Made by a program: the position numbers and the translations under genes. From Gelatoporia subvermispora B (taxonomy: Eukaryota; Basidiomycota; Agaricomycetes; Polyporales; Gelatoporiaceae), in the NCBI GenBank assembly GCA_000320605.2, contig KB445802.1:186001-250000 (forward strand): a stretch of 64,000 nt of DNA, given 5' to 3'. Of this stretch, positions 1-12,492 are shown piece by piece; the first letter of the stretch is position 1; each line of letters starts with the position of its first letter. Under the pieces are notes generated by a model. It searched no databases, was not told the DNA's origin, and saw nothing but the letters and a program-made list of their open reading frames with translations.

Positions 1-475
1 AGTCGAAGTAGTCGAAATCATTGACAGAAGAGATTGCACATGTCCTCGGAAGATTATGCAGTAGTGGTCCCACAACGGCCTATATACAGGGAACTGACCT
101 GCGTGGGCTACGATAAGGCGGCCTCCCATGGGGAACATGTGCATACATCCAATTACCAGGTTCTCGTTCAACGCTAACTGCGAACAGTCGACGGAAGGGG
201 GACCTCGTGAGCAAATAAGCTGCCACAGCAAGGCATCGCGAAGACCGAATTATCCAGATGACAAAATCGATATGTCATTCCGAAGCGCATTCGTATTCCT
301 ACACTCTTCCTACGCTCTGCGAGCAGGTAAAGTACATTCACAGAAGACCAAAAACCAATTAGAACGAGGGACTATGCGGCCACTAGGACCGGTATAACGA
401 GTGATCCTACGCGGATGAGCAGCATCCGCGGGAATGTCCAATGTCGGAACGTACACGGCGGTGAGCAGTCCGTTT
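1..475. other. Gene-free stretch at the window start
   Basis: I see no coding exon with a convincing reading frame, RNA gene or repeat here. The open frames are short and show no family motif. The stretch lies downstream of the minus-strand hypothetical gene that ends at 476 and probably contains its 3' untranslated region. Confidence 0.4.
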
Positions 476-2093
476 CTAAACTATACGCTGTGTCACCTTG
501 TGTGTCACATCTACACAGACCCACCTCTCGTCGTCCTCGCTCTTGCAGCACCTGCTGAGGCGGTCTAGCACCTTTTTCGCGCGGACGATAGACCGGCGCT
601 CGGTCTCGACCGTCGTCGGCAGCGACGCGCGCGGCGAGTCGTGGTTGTAGTACGCCCGCGCGAGCACCTCTGCGGGGCTCGCGGGCTTTGGGGGCGTGGA
701 CTTTGTGCGGGCGCGCTTCTGCAGGCGCCGCCCCTTGGGCAGCGGGCGCGGATAGCAGAGCGCTTGGTCGATCTCGTGCACTGTGAGCCACGAGGATGCA
801 CACGACGTGCTTTCTACGGCGCCGCTGCTGCTGGCGCGAGCCATCATGGCCTGGAAGTCCGCGCACGATGCCCCGGTGGGGAAGTCGACCTCGATGTAGT
901 TCGTCGTCGATGTCGACGAGACAGAGAACGCGGACTTCTGTCACGGCGAGGAGTCATACAGCTGACTGGCATGTCTAAGAAGAGAGACGTACAAGGCCGC
1001 CCATATTCACGAACACCGGTGTGCTCTCATAGCCGTCCGTCCTCCCCTGACGACGGCCCTCAAAGAAGCCCTCGTCGGTCAGCGTTGAGTCCGTCGTGCT
1101 CGACGAGTGGGACGCGACGCCGGGCCATGCTCTCGGAGACGGGAGACGGATCGCAAAGCGCCTATCGCGCTCGAGCTCCGCGGGCTTCAGGCGGTTGAAG
1201 CACGAGCGGAGGGTCCCGCGCTGGTCGCGGGGGCCCGCAAAGTGCGCGAGGACGGTCGAGGACGCGATGGCGGGGCTGTGCGGCGCGTGGAGGGACGGCT
1301 CGAGCCAGCCGTGGTACGCGTACGGGCCGCCGGGGAGGTCCTCGCACGCGAGCGCAGCGGTGCTCGGCGCGGTCCCGCCCAGCGCGCAGAGGCGGTCGAT
1401 CGTGAGCACCTGCGACTGGCTGTCGAGCGCGTCGCGCGGCGCGGGCGTCTCGCGCCCGCCCTTGTCCTCCTCCGAGTCGAGCAGGTGCGCGCCGGAGAAG
1501 GTCACCATGCCTTCTGCGGGGTCCCAGACTGCAGCGAATGTGAGCGCGGTGTGCGGGGGGATGACCTCGGACCAGCGGTGGTTCTCCAGGGTGCGGTCGT
1601 CCTTCACCATCTTGGGCTCTTGACCATCTAGAAGGGCGGTTGCCTGGGCCCACGAGCTATAGCGACACCGAAGCAGGCAGGGATGGAACCGGCGCACTTA
1701 CGTTGTACGCTTTGTCGAGGAGCAGGCACGCGTGTAGTTCGTGGTGGTCGGGCGCTGCGCTGCACTGCACTGCAGGAGGACGACTGGAGGAGAGTCTCGG
1801 GGTATCGCAGGAGTTAGTCGTATGCCTGCATACGCAGTCGTCCTTGTATGAGACGGAGGGGCGAAGAAGTAGTGCGGAGCTTCATATTGACGTGCGTTAT
1901 GCCTCGTGTCTGCAAGCTTCAGGGAAGCCCAGATAGCGAAAGACCTGCAGCATGCCGAGGGAAGAGCCTGTAGCCTGGTGAGTGGTGTGAACAACACTGG
2001 CCGCAACAGGGAACGCGCTGAACGCGTTCCGCAGAAGTTAGGAAGCCCCTTCCAAAATGACTGATCGGACATAATCATCTCGGTCGTTGTCAT
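476..2093 (-). CDS. Hypothetical multi-exon protein
   Basis: I do not recognise this gene. At least three coding exons can be joined in frame on the minus strand. One exon ends at 1702 with a GTAAGT donor and codes for ...ELHACLLLDKAYN. The next runs about 1643-993 and codes for a soluble segment containing WSEVIPPHTALTFAAVWDP. It ends at a GTACGT donor. The last exon runs 937-476 with a CAG acceptor and ends VTHKVTQRIV-stop. The 5' part is uncertain: an ATG at 2093 opens a frame, but I cannot place the introns between it and 1740. The last exon is rich in basic residues. No signal peptide or membrane segment is visible in the supported exons. The long plus-strand open frames opposite this gene are antisense shadows in GC-rich coding DNA. 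The 3' half of the model is much more reliable than the 5' half. Confidence 0.45.
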
Positions 2094-4025
2094 GGTGGAG
2101 TCCCTCTGCGTATCTGTAGCTCAAATGCCGAAGACGGATCGCAGCTAAGGCCCTCGCAATGTTCGGCCCCGCAGTGGTGAGCAGGGGAGACAATGACAGT
2201 ACATGGGTGGAGAAGAGCAGGGGCGTATCGAGATCCTGACCATCAGCTCAAGCATAAGGAAAGAGTGCACACCGGCGGTTACGGCCGGACCACCAGGGCT
2301 CTAGTAGACGCCAGTCAGGTAGGCCATCGGGCTGACGGAGGCAACCGGGATGAGGCCCACGGAATGTCTACTTTGCTGTTGCCAAGTAACTTCTCTTGAC
2401 TGCGGAAGGGCGATCCAGACCATCCAGGTGACATAGGAGAGTGTGCGATTGGCCCAGGTGCAGATGCATGCTGTAAGGCACACCCTACAAATCTAGCATT
2501 TTGGCACTCGTCACAGAGGACAGAAGACCGCAGCGGGCGCACCTTGGCTGATAGAGTGTTGTGTGAAATAAGATACCCGCATTTGATTCTGGCGGGGGCG
2601 TCGGGCTCGTCTGTACAGCCTTCATGAGACTTTGCGCCGATGCTCGTGAGTAGAGAAACAGCGTTGGTACCGCGGGTTACTCTCACGGAACGAGACTGAC
2701 GGAGTCGAAAGCGCAGATCTACGGAGATCCACTTTCATATCCGCAGCGCTTACGCATTGGTTAACTTACGCGATGATGGAATTGAGGAGTGAGTTTCGAG
2801 ACAGCGTCAGGTGAGACATAGGAGTTATCTGTGTTTGCGATAGCGGCGACAGGCTGTGGAAGAGCAGCTGGATAGAATGCGGATCTGTCAGTCGAACCGT
2901 GCAGCATGCATAGTCGTAGCGATATTTTACTCACCTGAAAAGGTCGAGACTATGGCACATGCAATACAAACGTAAGAAGTCCTTGCAAGCGAGTGGGGTG
3001 ACGTCCAAAGGATTCTAGAGCGGCTCCAAGGCGAGGTCGCCGAAATTAGGCTACTGTAGTGACCATGGAGATCGTTCGGATTCAGAGCATGGATCGTCCA
3101 TATGCCGAAACGGGCAGCTACGCTCGGAAGATGAAACTTGCAAGGTTCAACGGTTGCGACCGGCCACAAGATTAGCTATGACCGGTTGTGCCTTGCTATA
3201 ATGAAGCTGCCACGCGCCAGCGTGTCGGATACAGTTGAGACTTGAGGCTACGACACTGACGACACGAAACTGCTCAGGTGAGCAAGGCATTGAGACAACG
3301 TGTAGGCGCGAAACGTGCACGGTCATGAAGTGTGAGAGCTCAAACTTGTATGCGCACCCTAAACGCAACGAGATGGTGTTCCATCCCAGGAAACAGCCCA
3401 GCTAAGTCAGGATAGGCGAGCCCGATGGGCCGCACGGGGTATGTTGAGACAGAAATAGCGTTCAAGTTGCAGATTGTTCCACGGGTGCATGACGTCTGCA
3501 CTGCTTTGACCTCGAGGCAGATAACGCATGAAAGGCATACTGTCAGAGCACCTTGAGAGATTATCGTTCATCCTTGCATACGCTGGGTAGTCAAGTCAGT
3601 CTCGAGGAAGTGGTGCACACGTGTTGAGTTAGACAACATGAAGACCGACGACGAATTGCTCCATCTCTCTCCCGCGCGAAATATTAACACCAGCAAACAT
3701 ATCCAAGAAAGGCAATTCCCCCCGCCACACAGCAATATGGAGTAGTGTTCTACAGCTCTGACAAACCATGAGATGCAGTTGTACCTGGCGAGCCATATGA
3801 CCGAATACTTGAGTACTGAATGTGACGTTGAATGAGAGAACAAGGAGTGATTTAGTATGTGCAGCAGAACGGAAGTACGATCAGAGTTTAGGCGGCTAGG
3901 CGGGCAATTCCGCAGTGCACAGCCAGCAACATGGGTGCACAGGCACTCAGTGCGCACCATCACCGCAACTATCCGTACAGCGCATCGTTTAATCTCTCGA
4001 CCTCTGGCGACGTTCTATACATGCG
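2094..4025. other. Intergenic region, no gene recognised
   Basis: About 1.9 kb in which all open frames are short, unsupported by splice signals and without recognisable motifs. It is AT-richer than the neighbouring genes. It must contain the promoter of the GPP34 gene starting at 4026. I see no repeat or RNA gene. Confidence 0.4.
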
Positions 4026-6257
4026 ATGACCTCGACGGGTGGCCTTTCGCGGCGCCGCGTGCCTAATGCTTCCTCTTCCTCCACGACCTCGGACGACGCG
4101 GATGAAGCCTGGGGCTTCAATGGTGCGAGCAATGGCGGCTCGGTCTCGCGCAGTGACTCTGTAGGATCAGTACATGCGACACACGCAGGATCTGCGTTCC
4201 AAGGCGGAAGCAAAATTGCGTTTGACCCGCGCGACCTCGAGCGAGAGAACGAGGATGTACGTCTAGGCGGGAAACCCCCGAGGCTGACAATCATGGAGGA
4301 GGTGCTGCTACTCGGTCTCAAAGACAAGCAGGTGAGTTGGTGCTTTTCATTTGCTGAGATGCGTTTGGTTCTGGCGGGTGAGAGGGATTATCACTAGTAT
4401 GTATGGCAGAATCGGTACGTATCCTTGTATGATCCATCCCAGTCTCAGTGACGAACGATCTTCCTTCTTTGTCTACTAGCGAAGCACCGCCTTGCGCAGT
4501 CTATCTGGCGATGACTTGCGGCTGCTCGTAAGGGCCTCTACTATTGCATCCGGAGCAATAGTAGGCTGGCACGGGCTTTGTACGTCTGCGTATACGTCAT
4601 GGAATACCCATGCTGCGTCAGAGAAGCCTCGCTCTCTGCGAAGATGGGATGCAGCTTCACATGCTACAGCTGTGACCGGCTTTGCATGAACATCAATGCT
4701 CACGCACTACCTCTCGTACCGGTGTGTGTGTGCAGTGATGGTCTGGCGCCCCTCCCATCACTGGTGCTGGCAACTATCCCGTTCTAGTTCCTGCCCTATA
4801 GCAGTAGCTGCAGCAGGCTATGGGTGAAGCCCTGGTTGAAGTCATGAAACCACACGGCTCTCCAGGGCCTAACTTGATACTTGGCATGGCTTCAGCCCTC
4901 TCCCCCCGGCTTCGCTGCAGTTCCTCAACAGACGCTCACACGCTGCATGAGCTGTTGGGTGGCTGTTACTCTGCTATCTCGCGGTTTCGTATGATGCCCC
5001 CGTCTCAGTGTTGGTAGTTATGTGACCAGGGCAGTCTTGCGCTTTCTCGGAGCAAAATCAGGTCTCTTACCTCCCGGAGACTTTGATCCGATACAGCACC
5101 TTCGCTTCGGAGTACGGTTCCTCTTTCCGAATGCTACCTCTTGTGCCGGGCGGTGGATCCAGTTTGTGACATTTCCTTTGGAAGTGTACACTTGCCCACT
5201 TGTCATCACGTTCTTCTCACTGTGCTACATGACCCCGGCTGTACGGGGTTATGTCCTGTACATCAATGCAACTGTCCTCATCAATGTCCATCCGTTCTAT
5301 TGAATCGTCTGTGAAGATCTATTCCGTTGGCTGATCAATCTTACTTGATAGGGCTACCTTTCATTCTGGAACGACAACATCTCATACGCCCTACGTGGCT
5401 GTATCCTTATTGAGCTCGCACTACGAAGACGAATCGCGATCGTGCGCGATCCGAACCGGCGACAACTTGCGCCCGCGGAGCGGGTCATCGAGGTGCTCGA
5501 CGACCGACAGACGGGCGAGACAATACTAGACGAGGCGCTGAAGATGATGAAGGCACAAGAGAGCGAACGCATGCCAATCAACAGCTGGATAGACCTGCTC
5601 AGTGGTATGTCATTGCCCACTGTCGTCTCCGTATACGACTCACGTAACTTCGCAGGCGAGACATGGAACGTCATGAAGATCGGATTTCAGCTGAAGCAGG
5701 TGCGCGAGCGGCTCGCAAAGGGCCTCGTGGACAAGGGCGTACTTCGGACGGAGAAACGCAACTTCCTGCTGTTCGACATGGCAACGCACCCAGTCGCAGA
5801 CGTGCGGGCGAAGGAGGCGATCGTCGCGCGGGTCGTCGCGCTGCTGACCGCGACAACATCGGCGGTGCCCGCGGCGGCGCTCGGGAAGGAGGGCACGCAG
5901 TGCCGGGCGCTGCGGGCGGTGTGTCTCGTGTGCGCAGCGTATGCGGCGAGTGTGCTCGACAACGCGTTCGGACGGCTCATGTATGAGGAGCGCGAGGCAG
6001 CATTTCAACGCTGCGACGAGGTCCTTGCGGAGTTCTCCGTGTGGCCCTTCGGGAGTGCGGGCCCCGGCAGTGCGGGCACGTCGCGGCGGAGGGAGGCCGC
6101 GCGCATCGGGATGGGCAGCGCGGGGGTGAGCGGGCGCGAGGCGGTGCTCGGGCTCGTGCAGGAGGTGCGGAAGGAGATGCAGGGGGAGGAGGATCTGTGC
6201 TTCGAGCTCGTCGCGGGCGTGCTTGAGGTCCTTTCCAAGCTCGATTCGCTACTGTAA
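4026..6257 (+). CDS. VPS74: GPP34/VPS74 family Golgi phosphoprotein (PtdIns4P effector)
   Basis: Three exons join in frame: 4026-4331, 5352-5604 and 5656-6257, giving 386 residues. The product is the fungal GPP34 (GOLPH3/Vps74) protein. In the family this is a peripheral Golgi protein that binds phosphatidylinositol 4-phosphate and helps retain glycosyltransferases. Diagnostic segments are the low-complexity basic start MTSTGGLSRRR, LTIMEEVLLLGLKDKQ, GYLSFWNDNISYALRGC, ILIELALRRRI, INSWIDLLSGETWN and KQVRERLAKGLVDKGVLRTEKRNF followed by LLFDMATHP. The all-helical GPP34 core fills residues about 80 to the end. The splice signals are GTGAGT/ATAG and GTATGT/GCAG. The second intron is 51 bp, normal for this genome, but the first is 1,020 bp and is listed separately. 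Family assignment is secure. The start is the first ATG matching the usual Vps74 N-terminus. Confidence 0.95.
4332..5351 (+). other. Oversized first intron of the GPP34 gene
   Basis: This 1,020-bp stretch lies between a clean GTGAGT donor and a clean ATAG acceptor, and the flanking exons join exactly at the conserved KDKQ/GYLSFW position. Other introns in the window are about 45-60 bp. It contains short open frames (for example 5022-5303) without family motifs. It also holds a perfect 10-bp inverted repeat with a 7-nt loop at 4538-4564 (arms CTACTATTGC and GCAATAGTAG). I found no clear target-site duplication or terminal repeat. The likely explanation is an old insertion inside an ordinary short intron. 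Confidence 0.6.
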
Positions 6258-9184
6258 TACCGGGGGGAGGCTGCTAGTACACATGCATATTCTGCTCACG
6301 TATCTTGGATTTCTGTCTCATAGCTACATTCTGATTCTCGGCAACGTCTTTGCGCTCAGACATTGAGTCTCGTACTGGGTGATCATCCATTATTGACATG
6401 AGTATGTACGCTCATGCTTGAGAGGGTGCAAAAGACCCATTGAATCATGTCTACGATGATCGATCGATGTGCCATGCGTTCCGCCGAGCGGATGCGGGGT
6501 TGGATAGACTTCGAAGACACTTCTAGAGAACCGGCGGCGACATATGATCAGACCGCCAGTGAAGATCACAGGCAGCGTTGATCAATTATCTCCAACTATC
6601 CGAATGACACTCGTTCCAACACCCCGGTAATAACATGCCCGTACGGTACGTGAACATGTCAGATGAACTTCACGTCAGGTAGCGGAATAGCGAACTTCTC
6701 ATTGAACCAGCTAGGCGTCTGATGGACGCAGCATGCAAAACATTTGTGCGCATCCCGTTCATTTGCGTGCCGGATAGAGCAGGAGAGCCACAGTGTTCAG
6801 GCCGCACGGCTCTCCGTCACTAATTTGGCAGGTCTCCACATTCAAGCCGACAAGCATGGCTAATTTCGCTTGTGACCTAGGCTGAACGCTTGAGCCTCCA
6901 TTTTTTCCAGATGTACAAAGTTTCACAGGTACCACTGACCATTGCGCTGAGGGCATATGAGCAAACGGTAAGCGAGTGAGTGCAAGTGACAATTTGTGGG
7001 CATAGGCGTAGATTCGCAAGCCCGAGCTGGTGCTAGAAATATAAGGAAACGTCAGGGGATGGTGACGTCTCCGCCGCATTAGGCAATTTAAAATTGGCCG
7101 CTCAGGGTCCATGGAAATCTGGACAGAAGATGGCCAAGGACGCGACACGAGGATCTCGACAGCGCCATGCGTGACTGTTGCCACGAGCCGGCATCATACG
7201 CGAGCGAGAATCTGGCTTCCAATGGTCGTCGCCGAAGAATCGTCGCAGGTTCCCCAAATCCGGGCTATAGGTCCTAGCAAAAATCCGTAGCCGAGGGTCA
7301 GCTGCTTGGCCGAGCGCTAGAGAGGATACGCACACAGAGAAACACAGAGAACTCGGCAACGAGGCGAACGTCTGCCTTTGCATCACCTTTACCGCAGGCG
7401 TCCGACAGAAGTAGAAGCGACTTGGAGGGCTCCATCGGTGAGAAGTTGACAGACGTGCAGAGGTTAGGCCGCACATCCATATGGATTTCTGGCGGGTCCG
7501 AGTACTAGGAAACGTTGATGATGACGCACGTCTGGGAGTGCACATGGAAGAATCCGATTGTAAGGCTCAGCAGCTCAGATCCTGCCCGACAGGACGCACA
7601 GTGTATTTGATGTCACACCTTCAAAATTTGAGTTCCTCCTATTTTCCGGCCAGGGGGTGGGCGCAATGCTCTGATGGCCTGAGCCCCGCAACCTGCACTG
7701 TAAGCGACGAAAACTTCTGGGGAACGTCTCCGTCGGGACCGGAGATATTGATCCGCCAACCGATTTTCGGCCACAAACCCATGCTGCGTTCTCCATTGTT
7801 CGTGGGTCAATGCCATCCAGGGTCTGGGTCCATTGCACAGACCGAGAGGTGTCACAGACTCGTACGAACACCGAAAGAGGTGCTTGCTCGTGAAGTCAGG
7901 TGTGACGTGATATCCGACCTGATGTAATTGCTGAAAAGATCGCTCGTCCTCGGAGGACCTGTGCAGATCGTCAATGGGACAAACAAGTGCATCAGTCTCC
8001 TCAGAGTGAAGGGCATCCGGCGCTATGGATAGCACGACGTCAAACTGATGAGTTGGGTATGTGACTGGCCTATTCAGACCTTCGCGAAGGCAGAAAGCCC
8101 TTGATGGTGACGCGTGTGACCACTAGCCTGCGGAGATGGGAATGAGGAATGATGCATTGCATGTGAAAGTACTGTTCCAAGACCTTTGGAGCAGTTCGGA
8201 GCTTCCCTTCTTTCATCGTCTATATTCAACGCCGGACTTCTCAACATACTTCAGAAGTCAGCTATCCCGTTATAGCAGGTGAGTAGGAAGTAAGAACGGT
8301 GGCGACCTCGATCGATCCGCTATCAGCCTTGAGGCCTTGAAGCGCACAAGTCCTGTCTGGATATGCATCTCAGCCAGTCTACACCTTCATAAGACTTGAG
8401 CCAAGTCTTCAATTAGCGGAACACGGACTAATGTGAGGATGAGTCGCATCCACAACTTCGGGTTATGTTAGACCCCTATTAGGAGCCTGATAACATCGGG
8501 CGCCCTGACCTGCGTCGATTGACAGCGCTAAGTATGGGGTGCGCGTGCCGCGCTCTGTGCCGTGTCTACTGCCTGCTGCATCAGTCACCTGCGGTGGTCA
8601 GATAGAAGAGGTGAAAGAGCACGCAGCTTGACGTAGCTGATAGATGCGAGGGGAAAGCGTCAGAAGAAAGAACCCGCGAGGTGTTGGGGGCCGGTCATCG
8701 CATACGAGTGGTCGCTTAGATCACAGTTGAATTCGGCTCGTCGCAAAGTCTACGCTTCGAGTGTTTGCGGAAACACGGAGCAATTGGAGCTCATACACGT
8801 CGAACCGCCTTTGGCAGCATTCTCTCAGGATTTGCCTCGAGCCGGAAAACATGCAGCAAGTGATAGAACCGATTTTGACGGCGCGACGGGCGTTCTCGGA
8901 AGGGGTGAAGCAAGTCGTGATTGCAGCCACTTCCCCACTTCGCATAGTCATTCGAAATATAAGATTGTGCAATAAGACACTGAGACAATTCCATGCATCA
9001 AAACGTCGAATTTTCGTAGGATGCACAGGGAAGACTTCACTGTAAGCCAGCGAAGAACGAAAACAACAAGCGATGGCAGCGGACGGCCGAATTCGCACAT
9101 GAGCGCCTATTATGTAATCTAGAGCAGTCGCGTCGTGTCGGCTCGCGTCGAGCTCGAGCTCCTGGTCGTCGTCCAACGTGAACC
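6258..9184. other. Intergenic region, no gene recognised
   Basis: About 2.9 kb without a supportable gene. Overlapping open frames of 100-150 codons occur on both strands (6759-8035, 8721-9176), but none has a recognisable domain, codon regularity or consistent splice structure. The stretch may hold decayed transposon or gene remnants. I see no clear terminal repeats. Confidence 0.35.
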
Positions 9185-9761
9185 ATGGTGGGTCCGTCCC
9201 CTCATTGCCAAACGAATTGTTGCATATGTCTTCTCACTCAGATGTTAACATGCAATACAGTCTGCAAGCTCTACAACTTTAGCAACCGCTAGCACTGGCT
9301 CAACCGCAGCCGGGTCCAGTGCATCGATGGCAACTCCTCCGGAACTCGAGCAGACTCTGACCATGCTGACATCGCACCGGACGGTCCTTGGCTACATGCT
9401 TCTCTCACGGAGTCACCCGATAACCATCATCCGCCATTCCGGTGTTGTTTTCGAGGGCGATCAGGGCAAAAAGTACGCGGGTGCCGTCGGGCGAATTGTC
9501 CAGAGTGTACAGACAGGTCTTGAGGAGGTCAGCGGAGGTCACAATGACGGGGTGTGTCTATAATGCGTCACTCCTTGTGACCGTCTTCGTTAACGCGCAT
9601 TAGGACGACATCAAGTTCATGAGGATACGCACAAAGCGCCATGAAATTATGATCTCGCCAGGTCACCTTCCACGCCTTGTGCTCTCTTGTCACATCTGTC
9701 TCACTGATTATTTGCAGGTGAACGTTATTTGCTTGCGGTATTGCATGACCCCACATCATGA
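9185..9761 (+). CDS. Roadblock/LC7-type dynein light chain
   Basis: Exons 9185-9187, 9261-9551, 9604-9661 and 9718-9761 give 131 residues. The product is a roadblock/LC7 protein, which in the family is a dimeric light chain on the dynein intermediate chain. Diagnostic segments are PPELEQTLTMLTSHRTVLGY, QGKKYAGAVGRIVQSVQ, DDIKFMRIRTKRHEIMISP and the terminal strand ERYLLAVLHDPTS-stop. The order helix-strand-strand-helix-strand fits the family, which is usually about 100 residues long. Two starts are possible. One is an ATG at 9185 forming an exon of only the start codon, spliced to SASSTTLATAS. The other is the internal ATG at 9327, which would give about 109 residues. The longer form is open and in frame with a good CAG acceptor at 9260. 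The third intron uses a GTCACC donor. Confidence 0.85.
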
Positions 9762-11048
9762 AGTCTGTCGCAGAACCTTGGACATGTGACTACCTGTGTA
9801 CCTCATACATACCCTTGTATCTCCTCGTATCGCCTTCTGTCCACTACTAGTTCATATCTCGGTACATTATTTTGACTCCGGCCGCCGAGCTCTCAGTCGC
9901 AGAGTCGACATCCGTCACCCGGTTCATCTCGTACCGATATCGCCGAGACTTGTTGAGGCCGGGGCAGGTCAACCGGGTAAGAGTTTTGTTGTGCCCAGCG
10001 TGTGACTGATGCGCCCCCGAGCTGCACCAAGTGGAGTCGTTCGGAGGCGCAATTGGTCTCAAGTCGGCCTGCTACGGCGGAAGGTCCGGCCCCTCAATCG
10101 ACGTCGATCATAGGGTAAGCTTTTCCTGGGGCGCCCTGGGCGCGGTTCAGATCGCCCAGCATGGATTTGGTGCCGTGACTCTCAATGCAGGCACGCAGTC
10201 TAGACGCAGGACCTGGGGTGCCCCACATCACCCTCGCAATCTCAACCCTCTATGAGCAGCATTCTGCGAAGGTTGACATGTAGCGTCCAGATAGCTCTTC
10301 GTGCTAAGATGGTGTACAGCAGACGCCCAAATCTTCTGCGATACGGAGAAGATTGAGATCGGAGGTGTCATCGTAGTGCTGAGCCACTCGAGATCTAATC
10401 AGGTTTCGTTGATCACAACGACTGCCCATATGACCTGACCCCAACGATAGGCTGTCAGGATTCAAATTCAGCTCGACCGTCCTTCGGCATGCGCGGCTTT
10501 CCGCGCATTGACAGTTCCTGCCAGCCATTGTGACACTAGTATTCGCATTTGGGCTGACGAACACAAACTTGTCCATACACCGCGCGTGATTATCTGTGAA
10601 GGAGGGCTCGACTACAATCGACAACCCACTCATGGCAACGCAGACGGCATGGGTGATGTTTCCTTCCCATCAATGTCACAGACAGCTCTGACGATTATAG
10701 CGGCGGAATCACAATTTGCCGCCCGCCTCTTGCCTCTTATGTCGACATTCGTTTACTGGTCGAGATCTCGTCCTCGAGATCGACCTAAGCCAACTCAATT
10801 CAATTGGTCGCCGAACATGGACCAAATCTCAGAATTCATCCGAGCCCTATTTTTCCTCTCGAGGTTTCAAGTCACAGAGAGTGTAGTGACCGGTGGCCGC
10901 CACTCTCCTGCGGCCGCGAAGCTTATTTATATCTACCTGGTCCTCTCTACTCCTCGTACCTCTCCGATAACTTAAAAGCTCGGCCTTGCGCAGCCAGACG
11001 GCACCCCACCTCCCTTCATCCCGTCCTCTTCCACCTAGACCTTCTTCG
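9762..11048. other. Intergenic region with promoter of the Zn2Cys6 gene
   Basis: No gene could be supported. Short exon-like stretches with possible GT-AG borders occur at about 9,900-10,250, but they make no recognisable protein. The last 130 bp carry a TATA-like element upstream of the Zn2Cys6 regulator. Confidence 0.35.
10922..10932 (+). promoter_or_regulatory. TATA-like element of the Zn2Cys6 gene
   Basis: The sequence CTTATTTATAT lies about 120 bp upstream of the ATG at 11049. It is followed by a pyrimidine-rich stretch typical of fungal transcription starts. Assignment rests on position and sequence only. Confidence 0.4.
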
Positions 11049-12492
11049 ATGGAGCCACTTACGCTCACCATCCCCATCGCTTCCATGCCATCATATACTT
11101 CCGCACCACCAAACACCGACATGCGCCCTACGCGACACAGCAGGGCTGCTGCTGCTGGTCTCAACCTTACCTTCGAGCAGATACACTACCAATCTGCCTA
11201 CTCGTATGCTTCGACTTCCAGCAACTGCTCGAGCCCGACGTCTCCCACCGCGCCTTCGCCATATCCCATCACGCCCGTGAACGATCTCGCGAACCCTCTT
11301 GTGGCCGACGGCTCTTCTTCCGATGGCGAGAACAGCTGGAATCTCATCCCTTACAACGTGCCGTGGGGCCCCGAGTACTACCACTATCAGGCCGGGACCC
11401 TACCGGGCCCAGAGGGAGCATGCATCTTCCTTCGATCGCCGACACCCGCTAAGAACAAGCGCACGGCCAAGGCCTGCAACAGGTGCCGGGAGCGCAAAGC
11501 CAAAGTACGCTTCGTCTCAGCTCTCGCTTCTGCTCGCCAATGACCGTTTGCCCGTGATAACAGTGCAGTGGCGTCCATCCCGCGTGCTCGCGTTGCGTCC
11601 TGCGGGGCTATATTTGCGAGTATGCACCCGAAGACCGACGCGTCCGAGGCCCGAGCCTGAGCCGTCAGCGGCGGCGCGACAAGGGCGCGGCGGCGGAGGA
11701 CTTTTCAGGCAGCGACGCGCAGAACACGCCCTCGACGTCGTACTCGTCCGAGCTATCCGTCTCGCCGTCGCGCGCGTCATTCAAGCACGAGGATCTCGAC
11801 GAGCGCGGGGTGTGTGCCGAGCTCATGTATCCCCCGCACGCAGGCGAGGCTTCTTCGTGGGGCCCGTACTATGCGGAGAGCGCACAGAACCCAGAGGACT
11901 ATGCGCCCCCGCCGGTATCTGACGGCTGCTACATGATCGATCCTGCTGATTACCTGCCGGCCGTCGATTGCGCGCACGCTTCGGAGGGCTTCGCGTCCGC
12001 AAGCCTCGAGGCTTTACCCGGCACAAGCGACTCGCCGCCTCTCGTCGCGCCCCGACCCATCACGTACTCGCAGCCGATGCCCTTCCTGTTATCCCCGGAG
12101 GACGACTTCTCCGACGCGGACACTGCGTTCGTTCCGAGGCTCTCACAGCAGCCCGCCATGTCGCCGGAGCACTTGACGATGTTCGACACCGGTCTCGAGG
12201 CAGTGCACCCGTCTCACGAGTCCGAGTTCCTTCACCCGCTCTATGAGATGGCGGGCATGCTTTCACAGTACGTTCACTCCATCTTGTACCCTGTGCACAG
12301 TGCGCTGATCGCTGTCCCGACAGCTCATCTTTCACCGAGATAGACCCTCTGGATTCCATGCATGCAAACCATGACCCTATGGCTCCATTATGCGACACCA
12401 TTGCATATGCATCAAGCATCTCCGACGAGCCCGCTGATGGCTTCATGACCTTTTCTCCTGCATGCGACATCTTCTCCGGCACTTACTATTGA
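11049..12492 (+). CDS. Zn2Cys6 fungal transcription factor
   Basis: Exons 11049-11504, 11564-12267 and 12324-12492 give 442 residues. A binuclear zinc cluster lies at about residues 146-173: ACNRCRERKAK is split by the first intron and followed by CSGVHPACSRCVLRGYIC. The spacing is C-x2-C-x6-C-x6-C-x2-C-x6-C, a canonical GAL4-type DNA-binding domain. A basic linker (LSRQRRRDK) follows. The N-terminal 140 residues are Ser/Thr/Pro-rich. The C-terminal half is acidic and Pro/Ser-rich, as expected for an activation region. No fungal-specific middle homology domain is seen, so this belongs to the short class. The last exon ends DIFSGTYY-stop. Placing the zinc cluster away from the N-terminus is unusual but occurs in basidiomycetes. 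The target genes cannot be inferred from the context. Confidence 0.9.

Noticed and set aside
641..1631. Long plus-strand frames opposite the first hypothetical gene
   Set aside because: Antisense to the minus-strand exons that have matching donors and acceptors; no family signal.
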